A stretch of DNA of 64,000 nucleotides, taken from contig JALBVF010000007.1 of the NCBI GenBank assembly GCA_025050535.1, forward strand, positions 1 through 64,000. Direction: 5' to 3'. Source of the DNA: Candidatus Protistibacter heckmannii. GTDB taxonomy: Bacteria > Pseudomonadota > Gammaproteobacteria > Burkholderiales > Burkholderiaceae. The notes below the pieces were generated by a model. That model did no database searches. It was not told where the DNA came from and was given only the letters and a program-made list of their open reading frames with translations. Shown here piece after piece: positions 43,411 to 52,896 of the stretch; positions within the stretch are counted from its first letter, which is position 1; each line of letters starts with the position of its first letter. The position numbers and the translations under genes were made by a program.

Positions 43411-44289
43411 TCAGCCGGCGGCGCGGCGGGCCGCGCGCAACAATTCCTTGGAAAGAATTTCAGGCATCTCGAAGACCGGGTCGCGCATTTTCAAATTGAC
43501 CGCTTCCTTGATGAAACGCTCGGTCTCGTAATTGACCGTTTCGCGCTCGTTGTCCACGGTGATCATGTGGTAGCAGTCGCCGAGGTAGATCACTTCCTTG
43601 CGCGGCGAGGCAATGCCGGCGAGCACTTCCTCGGCGTTGCTGGGGCTGGCGGTCTCGTCGTCGATCGAATGCACGAGCAGGGTGTCGGCATGGACCAGGT
43701 CCAAGTGGTCGCGCGCGTGGTTGCTGAGCTTGGCGGCCTGGTGCAGGTGTTCGAGCGAGATTTCCTGACCGCCGACCTCGGCGATCTTCTGCTCCATCAG
43801 CGCTTTCTTCACGCGCGTGCGCAGCTCGATGTTCTTGATGCCGTAGGGCGGCCGCTCGTGGTAGGCGTAGCTGCTGCGCAGCGGCGTGTGCCAGGCCAGG
43901 CCGAGCAGGAAGCGGTACCATGGCATGGCCCAGCCGTCGGTGTAGAGCGTGGTGGAGAGCAGCACCAGGGCGGTGATGTCGGGCACGCGCTCGGCCACGG
44001 CCAGCGCCAGAGTGGCGCCCATCGACAGGCCGACCACCGACACGGACTGGTGCATCTGGCGCAGCTCGTCATACACCGCGCAGGCCTGGAGGATCCAGCT
44101 CTGGTAGTCGACGCTGGGCTGGCCATAGGTATAGCCGGGCAGGAACGGGACGACGACTGTGAAGCCGGCGCGATTGAGCCAGCTGGCCGTGATCATCAGT
44201 TCGAGGTGGGTTCCGCACACGCCGTGCAAGAGCATGACCGCATGGTCGCCACCCTTGAGGTGCAAGCTGTCGGGATGCATGGGTGGCAT
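43411..44289 (-). CDS. alpha/beta-hydrolase (carboxylesterase-like)
   Basis: Cytoplasmic serine hydrolase of about 290 residues. The oxyanion region is LLHGVCGTHLE, the nucleophile elbow GLSMGA, the acid residue in VHSIDDETASP, and the His in GDCYHMITVD, giving a complete Ser-Asp-His triad. It resembles monoacylglycerol-lipase or Est30-type carboxylesterases. Start candidates are ATG 44289 (MPPMHPD) and 44280 (MHPDSL); a longer form from 44334 would overlap the divergent gene at 44303. The physiological substrate is unknown. Confidence 0.85.
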   Translation of the reverse strand: MPPMHPDSLHLKGGDHAVMLLHGVCGTHLELMITASWLNRAGFTVVVPFLPGYTYGQPSVDYQSWILQACAVYDELRQMHQSVSVVGLSMGATLALAVAERVPDITALVLLSTTLYTDGWAMPWYRFLLGLAWHTPLRSSYAYHERPPYGIKNIELRTRVKKALMEQKIAEVGGQEISLEHLHQAAKLSNHARDHLDLVHADTLLVHSIDDETASPSNAEEVLAGIASPRKEVIYLGDCYHMITVDNERETVNYETERFIKEAVNLKMRDPVFEMPEILSKELLRAARRAAG

Positions 44290-44302
44290 AATCTCCCAAA
44301 TC

Positions 44303-45088
44303 ATGAAAATCCGCAACGCGAAGCGCTGGGTCAAGCTCCGTCCTCTGCATTCCTATGGAATCGGTCTGGGCGCGGCGGCGGCGGCGTTTCTGATCCGCTA
44401 CGCGGCCCACGGTGTGCTGCAGGCCTATCTGCCTTTCCAGCTGTCGGTGATCGCCACGATTCTGGTGGAGTTCTTCTGCGGCTTCGGTCCGGCCATTCTG
44501 CCCTTCGTGATTGGGCTGGTCGCCGGCCTGTACTTCTTCATCCAGCCCTTTGACAGCTTCACCATCCTCGAATTCTCGGACCTGGTCTATCTGATCAACT
44601 ACATCGCGGTCACGCTCTTCCTGGTCGTGCTGATCGAATGGCTGCGCCGCTCGGAGTATTCGCGCGAACTGCTGCTGCGGGTCTCCGATTCGCGCTACCG
44701 CATGATGTTGCATCGCGACAATGCGCGACTCTTCGCGAACCGCGCGATGGCCCGGCTGGTGCGGGAGTTCGGGGCGGTGCTCGGCCGGCTGGATCGGGTG
44801 TGGATGATCTACGAGCCCGGCGGCCACTATCTCGCGGGAGCCAAGCTGCTGCATGAAACGCCGCTGGACGCGGCTTCGGCGCAGGGCGAGGACTGGCTCA
44901 ACGTCGTGCATCCCGAGGACCGGCCGCGCGTCGCCGAGCAGTTCAGCGAAGCCTCGGACAGCGAGCCGGCGCAACGCAAGCTGAGATTCCGCATTCTGGG
45001 CCGCGACGGCGAATACAGTGAGCGCGACTGGGCGCTCTACCGCCTGCAGGCGCAGAAGCGGACCTACCTGGTGCTCGCCGAAGCCTGA
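44303..45088 (+). CDS. membrane protein with DUF4118-like and PAS-like domains
   Basis: A 261-residue protein. Residues about 18-110 form four hydrophobic helices resembling the DUF4118 sensor module of KdpD-type kinases (GFGPAILPFVIGLVAGLYFF, LVYLINYIAVTLFLVVLIEWL). Residues 120-261 look like a PAS fold, with NVVHPEDRPRVAEQF as the typical end of the second helix. No histidine kinase, GGDEF or EAL output domain follows. It may be a stand-alone sensor that works through partners, or a truncated protein. It overlaps, tail to tail, the phosphatase-like fragment by about 25 bases. Confidence 0.6.
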   Translation: MKIRNAKRWVKLRPLHSYGIGLGAAAAAFLIRYAAHGVLQAYLPFQLSVIATILVEFFCGFGPAILPFVIGLVAGLYFFIQPFDSFTILEFSDLVYLINYIAVTLFLVVLIEWLRRSEYSRELLLRVSDSRYRMMLHRDNARLFANRAMARLVREFGAVLGRLDRVWMIYEPGGHYLAGAKLLHETPLDAASAQGEDWLNVVHPEDRPRVAEQFSEASDSEPAQRKLRFRILGRDGEYSERDWALYRLQAQKRTYLVLAEA

Positions 45089-45337
45089 GCGCTGCCCGGC
45101 GCGGCGCCGAGCTTGCAGGGCAGGGCGGCGGGTGCGTCGTTCTTGATCTCGCAGGTGAGCAAGGCCTTGCCGTCCACGTCGTGCTCGGTCAGCAGCCAGC
45201 CGTCGGCGCGGCGGTCCAGCGTCATGAATCCAAACTCTTTGTACTCGGCCATGCTGCGCAGCACCGCGCCGGGCACCGGCTGGAAGCCGGCCAGATCCGC
45301 CGTCGGCAGTTCGGTGTCGAGGCCCGAGCCGCTGTTA
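45064..45337 (-). pseudogene. C-terminal fragment of a phosphoesterase-like gene, cut by IS
   Basis: Minus-strand coding remnant of about 90 codons. Its host-derived part begins at the IS border (LVNNSGSGLDTELP) and reads through FGFMTLDRRADGWLLTEHDVDGKALLTCEIK to a stop. The VNNSGSG and GFMTLDRR...LTEHDVDGK pattern recalls the C-terminus of calcineurin-like metallophosphoesterases; this match is from memory of the family and weak. Everything upstream has been replaced by the IS, and the missing N-terminal part is not found on the other side of the IS block. Confidence 0.5.
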
Positions 45338-45728
45338 TTGACCAGGCGCTTAAACATTGAACTTATTGAGTGATATAGAGTCGGCTGTTGCAGGGACAAA
45401 ATCGACTCGAGAACGCTGCCGGTAGCCGCCCTGAACGAACGGCGCCGACGTGCGGTGAAAATGCGGCTGGATGGCATGAGCCTGAAGGACGCAGCGGCGC
45501 AATGCGAGATGTCGCGCACGACGGTCATTGCGGCGGTGAAGGCGTATCGCGCGGGCGGGTGGAAGGCCCTCGACGTAGAGCGCCCCGGGCGCCCACAGGG
45601 TACGGGCAGAACGCTGACGGCGGAGCAGGAGCGCGAGGTTCAGCGGCTGATCCGCGACCGCACGCCCGACCAGTTGAAGATGATCTACGCGCTGTGGAGC
45701 CGCCAGGCAGTGGCCGAGTTGATCCTTA
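45338..45728 (+). mobile_element. 5' fragment of an IS630-family element (copy A)
   Basis: Left end of an IS630-type element with terminus TTGACCAGGCGC preceded by TA (45336-45337). It encodes the transposase N-terminus (MRLDGMSLKDAAAQCEMSRT, VERPGRPQGTGRTLTAEQE, PDQLKMIYALWSRQAVAELIL). At a TA dinucleotide (45727-45728) the sequence switches to the end of copy B on the opposite strand. The rest of copy A is absent. Confidence 0.82.
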
Positions 45729-46844
45729 TCGATCAAGCATTGAAGCAATGAACTCAAGCAGCATACCGAACCGGTGCGTGTTCGAAGTAGCTCTTGACGT
45801 GCTCAGGCTGTCGCTGAACGCTGAGCAGATGCTGGCGCGTGGCCTTCACCAGTTGCAGCTTCGAGCGAGCTGGAGCGAGTTTGGTGCCGATCTGCTTCAG
45901 GTCGGCATTGGCCATTTCGTTGGGGCTCAGTTCGGGGCTGTAGCTGGGCAAGTAGAAGACTTCGATCTCGTGCTTGTGCTCGGCCAGCCAGGCCTTTACG
46001 GGCTTGCTGTAGTGCACGCGCAGGTTGTCCAGGATCAGGTAGATCTTTCGGCCGGCATCCTTGACCAGCCGGCGCAGGAAGTCGATCAGAATGTCGGCGC
46101 TCAATGCTCCGTCGAAGGCCTGCCAGCGCATCTGGCCCTTGTTGGTGACGGTGGGAGATCACCGACAAGCCGTGGCGCTTGTTGTTCACGCGAATCACGG
46201 GCGTCTGGCCTTGCGGGGCGTAGCTGCGCCCGCGCACGTCGTCGCGGCGCACGCCGGTCTCGTCGCCCCAGTGAATTTTGGCCCCCTCAGCCTTGGCGAA
46301 GGCGGCGATCACCGGGTAGTCCTCGTCGAGCCACTTTTTCACCGCCGCCGGCGACTGCTCGTAGGCCTTCTTCATGGGCTTTTTCGGCGTGAAGCCCCAA
46401 CGCTCCAGATACAGGCCCATCGTGCGAACGGCCAGCTTGATGCCTTATCGGTTAAGGATCAACTCGGCCACTGCCTGGCGGCTCCACAGCGCGTAGATCA
46501 TCTTCAACTGGTCGGGCGTGCGGTCAGCGGATCAGCCGCTGAACCTCGCGCTCCTGCTCCGCCGTCAGCGTTCTGCCCGTACCCTGCGGGCGCCCGGGGC
46601 GCTCTACGTCGAGGGCCTTCCACCCGCCCGCGCGATACGCCTTCACCGCCGCAATGAGCGTCGTGCGCGACATCTCGCATTGCGCCGCTGCGTCCTTCAG
46701 GCTCATGCCATCCAGCCGCATCTTCACCGCACGTCGGCGCCGTTCGTTCAGGGCGGCTACCGGCAGCGTTCTCGAGTCGATTTTGTCCCTGCAACAGCCG
46801 ACTCTATATCACTCAATAAGTTCAATGTTTAAGCGCCGGATCAA
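45729..46844 (-). mobile_element. nearly full-length IS630-family element (copy B), 1116 bp
   Basis: Opposite-strand copy of the same element as copy A. Its outer end reads TTGATCCGGCGCTTAAACATT on the minus strand, next to TA at 46845-46846. The other end (TCGATCAAGC) abuts TA at 45727-45728. The first 390 bases are almost identical to copy A, forming a large inverted repeat. The transposase gene inside is broken. The terminus TTGATCCGGC is shared with the IS at 10.9 kb, so both belong to one IS630 subgroup although their proteins differ. Confidence 0.84.
45754..46766 (-). pseudogene. IS630-family transposase, multiply broken
   Basis: Transposase of copy B, originally about 340 residues. 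The N-terminal helix-turn-helix (GMSLKDAAAQCEMSRTTLIAAV) is followed by an extra base near 46526 that breaks the frame. TAA at 46445-46447 interrupts LILNR-stop-GIKLAVRTMG. An extra C at about 46151-46153 breaks VISTVTNKG. DDE regions remain readable in pieces: IHWGDETGV, LILDNLRVHYS and LSPNEMANADLK. With three lesions it cannot support transposition alone. Confidence 0.85.
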
Positions 46845-46874
46845 TAAAGACAGGCAGTCCCGAAAGGCTGCGTC

Positions 46875-48176
46875 ATGAATCCGACCCCTCGCCTGCCCGC
46901 CTTGCCCCGCGCCGAAGCCGTCCTGGCCGGTGCGTTCTCTGTGACCCGCTCTTCGTTCTCCGTGCAGCCGCCAATGCGCGCCAGGCCGCACGGGACGGCC
47001 GCCGCCTTTCTGCTGGCGGGATGTGGTAACAAGCCGGCGGAGGAGGCGCCGGTGCGGCCGTTCAAATTGTGGAAGGTGTCCGGGGACGCGGGCGAATCGG
47101 ACAACGAGTATCCGGCGGAGATCCGGCCGCGCATCGAGTCGCGCCTGGGCTTCCGGATTCCGGGCAAGATCGTGCAGCGCATGGTGGACGTGGGCGCGAC
47201 GGTGAAGAAGGGCCCGCCGCTGGCGCGCCTGGATCCGCAAGATCTGGCCCTGGAACAGGAGGCGGCGCGCGCGGCGCTGGCGTCGGCGCAGGCGGACCGC
47301 GAGGTGGCGGCTTCGGATTTGAAGCGCTACACCGATCTGCTGCACAATGGCTTTATCAGCCCGGCGGATTTCGAGCACCGCAGCGCCACGCTCAAGACTG
47401 CCGAGGCGCGCGCGATGCAGGCCGAGGCGAATTACCGCTGCCAGGCGAACCAGACGGCGTATGCTTTGCTGGCGGCGGACGCGGACGGCATCGTGACGCT
47501 GATCGAGGCGGAGACGGGGCAGGTGGTGTCGGCCGGGCAGCCGGTTATCCGGCTGGCGCACACGGCGGAGAAGGAGGCGGCCTTCGCGGTGCCGGAGGAT
47601 TAGACCGGGCAGTTCCGCGAACTCAAGGGCAAGCCGCGTGATGTGGTGGTGCGCCTGTGGTCGGGGCCGAACAAGGATGGGCAGGCGGCGCTGGCCGCGG
47701 GCGTGCAGGGCGATGCCGCGAACGCGGCGGAGAATCCCTCGAATCCCGCGAACCCAGCGGGCGCAGCGCAGCGCGAGCTTGCGGCGCGCGTGTGCGAGGT
47801 GTCGGGCGCGGCCGATCCGGCGACATGCACCTTCGCCGTGCGCACGACGATTCAGAATCCGCCCGCCGATCTGGCGCTGGGCATGACGGCGAGCGTGCGG
47901 CTCAAGGCCGACGTGAAGGACGCGACCAAGGACGCCAAGTCTGGCGAGGCCACGGTGCTGGTGCCGCTGACCGCGCTGCTGATGGACGGCGCGAAGACGC
48001 AGGTCTGGATTTTCGACGCGGCTAGTTCGACGGTGAAGCCGGTGGCGGTGACCCTGGGCCATGCGGTAGGCAATGCTGTGCGGGTCACGTCGGGGCTGTC
48101 CTCCGGGCAGATGGTGGTCGCGGCGGGCGTGCATCTGCTCAAGCTGGGCATGAAGGTCAATCCGTTGGCCGTCTGA
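46875..48176 (+). pseudogene. RND efflux membrane-fusion lipoprotein, amber-interrupted
   Basis: Periplasmic adaptor of an RND efflux pump, about 430 residues. The N-terminus has a lipoprotein signal with lipobox (AAFLLAGCGN), although the sequence before it (MNPTPRLPALPRAEAV) looks non-native and lies 30 bases from the IS end. The biotinyl-lipoyl motif (LGFRIPGKIVQRMVDVGATVKKG), the alpha-helical hairpin, and the beta-barrel (LALGMTASVRL, LVPLTALLMDG) are readable. TAG at 47601-47603 (VPED-stop-TGQFRELK) replaces probable Gln. The frame is otherwise continuous, with a long Ala/Asn-rich insert after it. It is followed 15 bases later by the transporter remnant. Confidence 0.83.
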
Positions 48177-48191
48177 GCGGGAGACGAACTC

Positions 48192-51035
48192 ATGTCGCAA
48201 TCCCGCTTCAATCTGTCGCGCTGGGCGCTCGAGCATCAGCCGCTGACGCACTATCTACTGGTGGTGGTGCTGCTCGGCGGCATCTTCGCCTTCACGCAGC
48301 TGGTCCAGGATGAGGGCCCGCCCTTCACCTTCCGGGCGATGGTGGCGCAGGCTTTCTGACCGGGCGCGAGCGCGAAGAAGATGGCCGAGGAGGTCACGGA
48401 CCGCATCGAGCGGGTGCTGTAGGAGGTGCCCGACGCGTACAAGATCCGCAGCTTCTCCAAGCCGAGCGAGACGACGATCATCTTCCTGCTGGCCGACGAC
48501 GCGGATCCGCACACGGTGCCGCAGTCGTTCTACACGACGCGCAAGAAGGTCAACGACATCGCCTCGACCTTTCCGGATGGCATGCGCGGGCCGTTCTTCA
48601 ACGATGAATTCGGCGACGTCTATGGCGTGATCTACGCGCTGTCGGCCGATGGCCTCTCCTACCGCGAGCTGCGCGACTACGCCGAGCGCCTGCGCCAGGC
48701 GCTGCTGCGCGTGGATTCGGTGGCGAAGGTGCAGCTTCTTGGCGCGCAGGACGAGAAGCTCTTCATCGAATTCAGCCAGGCGCGGCTGGCGCAGATGGGC
48801 GTGGACGTGAACGCGGTGGCGGCGCAGATCGCGGCGCAAAACGGCATCGACGCCTCGGGCATGCTGGTGACGCCGAGCGACAACGTGCAGGTGCGCCTCT
48901 CGGGCAAGTTCGGCAATCCGAAGGACTTGGAGAAGATGGTGCTGCGCGTGGGCAGCAAAAGCCTGCGCCTGAGCGATATCGCGCAGGTGAAGCGCGGCTA
49001 TGCCGATCCGCCGGCGAGAAAAATGCGCTTCAACGGCAAGGATGTGATCGGCTTCGGCATCTCGATGGCCAAGGGAGGCGACATCATCGAGCTGGGCAAG
49101 AACCTGGGCGCGGCGATGACGCGCATCCGCGCGGACATGCCGGTGGGTATCGAGCTGCACCAGGTGCAGAACCAGCCGCAGGCGGTGAGCCGTTCGGTGG
49201 GCGAGTTCATCCACGTGCTGATCGAGGCGGTGGTGATGCTGGCGGTGACCTTCCTGTTCATGAACATCTTCGGAATCGGGCTGCACAAGATTTCGCTGGG
49301 CGCGCTGATCATCGCGCTGGGTCTGCTGGTGGACGACGCGATCATTGCGGTGTAGATGATGGTGCGCAAGCTTGAGGAGGGCTTCTCGAAGATGGAGGCC
49401 GCCACCTTCGCTTACAGCTCCACGGCCATGCCGATGCTGACGGGCACGCTGATCACGGCGGCGGGCTTCCTGCCGGTGGGGCTGGCAAAGTCGACGGTGG
49501 GCGAATACACCTTCGCGATTTTCGCGGTGACTTCGCTGGCGCTGGTGCTGTCGTGGATCGCGGCGGTGTATTTCGTGCCGTATCTGGGTTTGCTGCTTCT
49601 GAGGACGAAGTCGAAGGTGGGCGGCGGCGAGCATCATGAGCTGTTCGATACGCCGTTTTATTCGCGCTTCCGCAAGCTGGTGGACTGGTGCGTGACCTGG
49701 CGCAAGACGGTGATCGTGGTGACGGCGGTATCCTTCGTGTTGGGCATTGTGGGCTTCAAGTTCGTGGAGAAGCAGTTTTTCCCGGATTCGAGCCGGCCGG
49801 AGCTGATGGTGGAGCTGTGGCTGCTGGAGGGATCGAGCTTCGCGCAGACGGAGGCCGAGGCGAAGCACTTCGAGGAGCTGCTGGCGAAGGATCCGGAGGT
49901 GGGCAGCGTGACGTCCTTCGTGGGCACGGGTGCGCCGCGCTTTTACCTGCCGCTGGATCAGATCTTCCCGCAGTCGAACGTGGCGTAGGTGATCATGCTG
50001 CCCAAGGAGATCAAGCAGCGCGAGGGCCTGCAAAAGCGCATCGAGCGCCTGCTCGCGAGCCAGTTCGACAAAGTGCGCGGCCGGGTGAAGCTACTGCCGA
50101 ACGGGCCGCCGGTGTCGTATCCGGTGCGGTTCCGCGTGGTGGGGCCGGACATCGGCACGGTGCGCAGGGCGGCCAACGAAGTGAAGGCGATCATGCTGGC
50201 CAATCCGAACACGGTGGGCGTGAACGACAACTGGAACGAGCAGGTGAAGGTGCTCAAGCTCGAGGTCGACCAGGACAAGGCGCGCACGCTGGGCGTGTCC
50301 AACCAATCGATCGCGCGGGTGACGCAGACGGTGCTCACGGGCGCGCCGATCGGGCAGTTCCGTGACAACATCTATCTGATCGACATCGTGATGCGCACCC
50401 GCGAGCAGGAGCGCAACATGCTCTCTGCGATGCAGCAGGCACAGGTGCCCTCGGCCGTTGACGGCGTGGTGCCGCTCACGCAGGTGGCGCGCATCGAGCT
50501 GGTGTCGGAGCCGGGCATCATCTGGCGCGAGAACCGCGACTACGGCATCACGGTGCAGTCCGACGTGGCGCCGAACATCCAGCGGCCGACGGTGACGGCG
50601 CAGATCGATCCGCTGCTCGAGCCGATCCGTAAGAAGCTGCCTTTCGGTTATCAGATCCGGGTGGCGTGGGCGCAGGAGGAGAGCACCAACGCGGGCGCGT
50701 CGATCGCCGCGCAGATGCCGCTGACGATCTTCCTGATCCTGACGCTGCTGATGCTGCAGCTGCAGCTGCACAGCTTCTCGCGCACGGTAATGGTCTTCCT
50801 GACCGGACCGCTGGGCCTGATCGGCGCGGCGGCGACGCTGCTCCTGCTGCATGCGCCGATGGGCTTCGTGGCGCAGCTGGGCATCACGGCGCTGATCGGT
50901 ATGATCATCCGCAATTCGGTGATCCTGGTCGATCAGATCGAACAGGACATCGCGTCGGGGCACGATCCCTGGCGTGCGATCGTGGAATCGGCGGTGCGGC
51001 GCTGCCGGTCGATCCTGCTGACGGCCGCGGCGGCG
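48192..51035 (+). pseudogene. RND efflux transporter permease, four nonsense codons and truncated
   Basis: Inner-membrane RND (AcrB/HAE-like) transporter, originally about 1020 residues. Four in-frame stops interrupt one otherwise continuous frame: TGA 48357-48359 (Trp in relatives, AQAF-stop-PGASA), TAG 48420-48422 (RVL-stop-EVP), TAG 49353-49355 (DDAIIAV-stop-MMVRKLEEG, Glu in relatives), and TAG 49986-49988 (QSNVA-stop-VIMLPK). Hallmarks such as ALGLLVDDAI and GLIGMIIRNSVILVDQIEQD-like segments remain. The sequence leaves the family after SILLTAAAA at about 51035, so roughly the last 60-75 residues, including final membrane helices, are deleted. This pump is dead. Confidence 0.87.
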
Positions 51036-51246
51036 CGCAAATGGATGCATTGCGCGGCGAACCCGCCGGCCTGCGGCCTGCCTAAGTCTGCAAACCGGGG
51101 ATTTTGAGCCCGGCACAGTGCCGATGGAGTACACTTTCGCCCCTTCGCTTGTGGCTCGAAGCCGACCGGATTGCGGCCAAGGATCAGGCTTCCGGCAGCA
51201 TGCCACGGGCTCCCGATCGGAGCCGCGGGCGTGGACGGAAGCGAGC

Positions 51247-51333
51247 GCGAGGATGGCGAAATTGGTAGACGCACCAGGTTTAGGTCCTGACGCCAGCAAT
51301 GGTGTGCGGGTTCGAGTCCCGCTCCTCGCACCA
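51247..51333 (+). tRNA. tRNA-Leu (anticodon TAG)
   Basis: 87-base tRNA with CCA encoded. Acceptor arms GCGAGGA / TCCTCGC pair fully, the anticodon stem CAGG/CCTG encloses TTTAGGT with anticodon TAG, a long variable arm (typical of tRNA-Leu) is present, and the T arm contains GGTTCGAGTCC. It lies between the decayed RND gene and tig. Confidence 0.95.
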
Positions 51334-51359
51334 GATCATTTTTAATACGGAAGAGGCCG

Positions 51360-52724
51360 ATGTCTAACGCAGCTGTTGAAAATCTTGGCAAGCTCAATCG
51401 CAAAATCACTCTGAGCTTCCCCCGCGCCGACCTGGAGAAGGAAATCCAGGCCCGTCTGGCCCGTCTGGCCAAGACGGTGAAGATGCCCGGTTTCCGTCCC
51501 GGCAAGGTGCCGCTGAAGAAGGTGGAGCAGCAGTACGGTCCGCAAGTGCAGTTCGAAGTGGAATTCAACCACGCCGCCAAGCTGTTCGGCGACGTCGCCC
51601 GCGCGCAGGACATCCGCGTCGCCGGCCAGCCGCGCCTGCAGCCCAAGATCGAGGATGGCGGCGCCGAGCAGGTGGTGTACGAGGCGCTGTTCGAAGTGTT
51701 CCCAGAAGTGAGGCTGGGCGACATGTCCTCGCTGACCCTGAAGCGCCCCGAGACGACGATCGGCGAAGGCGAGATCGACCGCACGATCGACATCCTGCGC
51801 AAGCAGCACACCCATTTCCATGACCGCGGCCATGCCGGCCACCACGGCGACGGCGGCGCGGACACCTCCGCCCAGAACGGCGACCGCGTGACCCTGGACT
51901 TCGTCGGCTGCATCGACGGCATGGAATTCGCCGGCGGCAAGGCCGAAGGCTTTTCCTTCGTGCTGGGCGAGGGCCGCATGCTATCCGAGTTCGAGAAGGC
52001 GGCTGTGGGCACCAAGGTCGACGACGAGAAGACCTTCGACCTGACCTTCCCGGCCGATTATCACGGAAAGGAAGTGGCCGGCAAGACGGCCCAGTTCACC
52101 ATCACCATCCGCAAGGTGGAATGGCCCCACCCCCCCGAGATGACCGATGATTTCGTCGAGCATCTGGGCGTGCGTGAAGGCGGCGTGGCGCAGATGCGCG
52201 TGGACGTGCGCGACAACCTCGAGCGCGAGGTCAAGCGCCGCGTGGTGAGCCTGCTCAAGGACCAGGTGATGGAAGGCCTGATCAAGACCTCCGAGCTGGA
52301 TCTGCCGCAGTCGCTGGTGGCCAGCGAGCAGGAGTTTCTGGTCGAGATGGCGCGTCAGGACATGGCCCAGCGCGGCATGCCCAACGCCAAGCAGATGCCG
52401 ATCCCCATGGAAATCTTCAAGGACCAGGCCGAGCGCCGCGTGAAGCTGGGTCTGATCCTCAACGAGGTGGTCAAGGCCAACGGGCTGGAAGCCAAGCCCG
52501 AGCAGATCAAGGCCGAAGTGGAAGACATGGCGAAGAGCTATCAGGACCCCGCCGAGGTGGTGCGCTGGTACTACGCCGACCCCTCGCGTCTGGGCGACGT
52601 GGAGGCCGCGGTGCTCGAAAACAATGTGGTAGAGTTTGTGGCAAGCCGCGCCAAGACGACGGTCAATCCCATGACGTTCGAAGAGCTGACCGCACCCCCG
52701 GTGCCACATGGCTCCGCAGCCTGA
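51360..52724 (+). CDS. tig: trigger factor chaperone, with His-rich insert
   Basis: Ribosome-associated chaperone and peptidyl-prolyl isomerase. The 454-residue protein has the ribosome-docking signature ([17 protein letters not shown]), the FKBP-like PPIase domain ([21 protein letters not shown]) and the long helical C-terminal arms. Between the first two domains, at about residues 150-170, lies a His/Gly-rich stretch ([17 protein letters not shown]) with seven His, longer than the usual short linker. It is the first gene of tig-clpP-clpX-lon, and an intrinsic terminator separates it from clpP. Confidence 0.95.
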   Translation: MSNAAVENLGKLNRKITLSFPRADLEKEIQARLARLAKTVKMPGFRPGKVPLKKVEQQYGPQVQFEVEFNHAAKLFGDVARAQDIRVAGQPRLQPKIEDGGAEQVVYEALFEVFPEVRLGDMSSLTLKRPETTIGEGEIDRTIDILRKQHTHFHDRGHAGHHGDGGADTSAQNGDRVTLDFVGCIDGMEFAGGKAEGFSFVLGEGRMLSEFEKAAVGTKVDDEKTFDLTFPADYHGKEVAGKTAQFTITIRKVEWPHPPEMTDDFVEHLGVREGGVAQMRVDVRDNLEREVKRRVVSLLKDQVMEGLIKTSELDLPQSLVASEQEFLVEMARQDMAQRGMPNAKQMPIPMEIFKDQAERRVKLGLILNEVVKANGLEAKPEQIKAEVEDMAKSYQDPAEVVRWYYADPSRLGDVEAAVLENNVVEFVASRAKTTVNPMTFEELTAPPVPHGSAA

Positions 52725-52812
52725 TTCCAGCTCATCGCAACTCGCCGTAGTCGCGCAGGATGCCACGGTGGTGAGCCGCGGTTTTTTGCGATGGGCGTCC
52801 CTGCTTGAAAAC

Positions 52813-52850
52813 CGCGACCCGGTCCCAATCTAGGTCGGGGCCGCGTTTTT
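52813..52850 (+). terminator. Rho-independent terminator of tig
   Basis: Imperfect stem CGCGACCCGGTC / GTCGGGGCCGCG around an eight-base loop, followed by TTTTT. It lies about 90 bases after tig and just before clpP. Confidence 0.75.
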
Positions 52851-52896
52851 CATGCCGATCGTTTATCAGTCAGTCCGCTTACTTCCTGGAGTCAAG

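Larger units (their letters stand above)
45338..46844. repeat. large inverted repeat formed by IS copies A and B
   Basis: The arms are 45338-45728 and about 46454-46844, each about 390 bases, nearly identical (differences include G/C at one HTH codon and one extra base in arm B), and separated by about 725 bases. Arms this size can recombine and invert the intervening segment, and may hinder replication or assembly. Confidence 0.8.
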
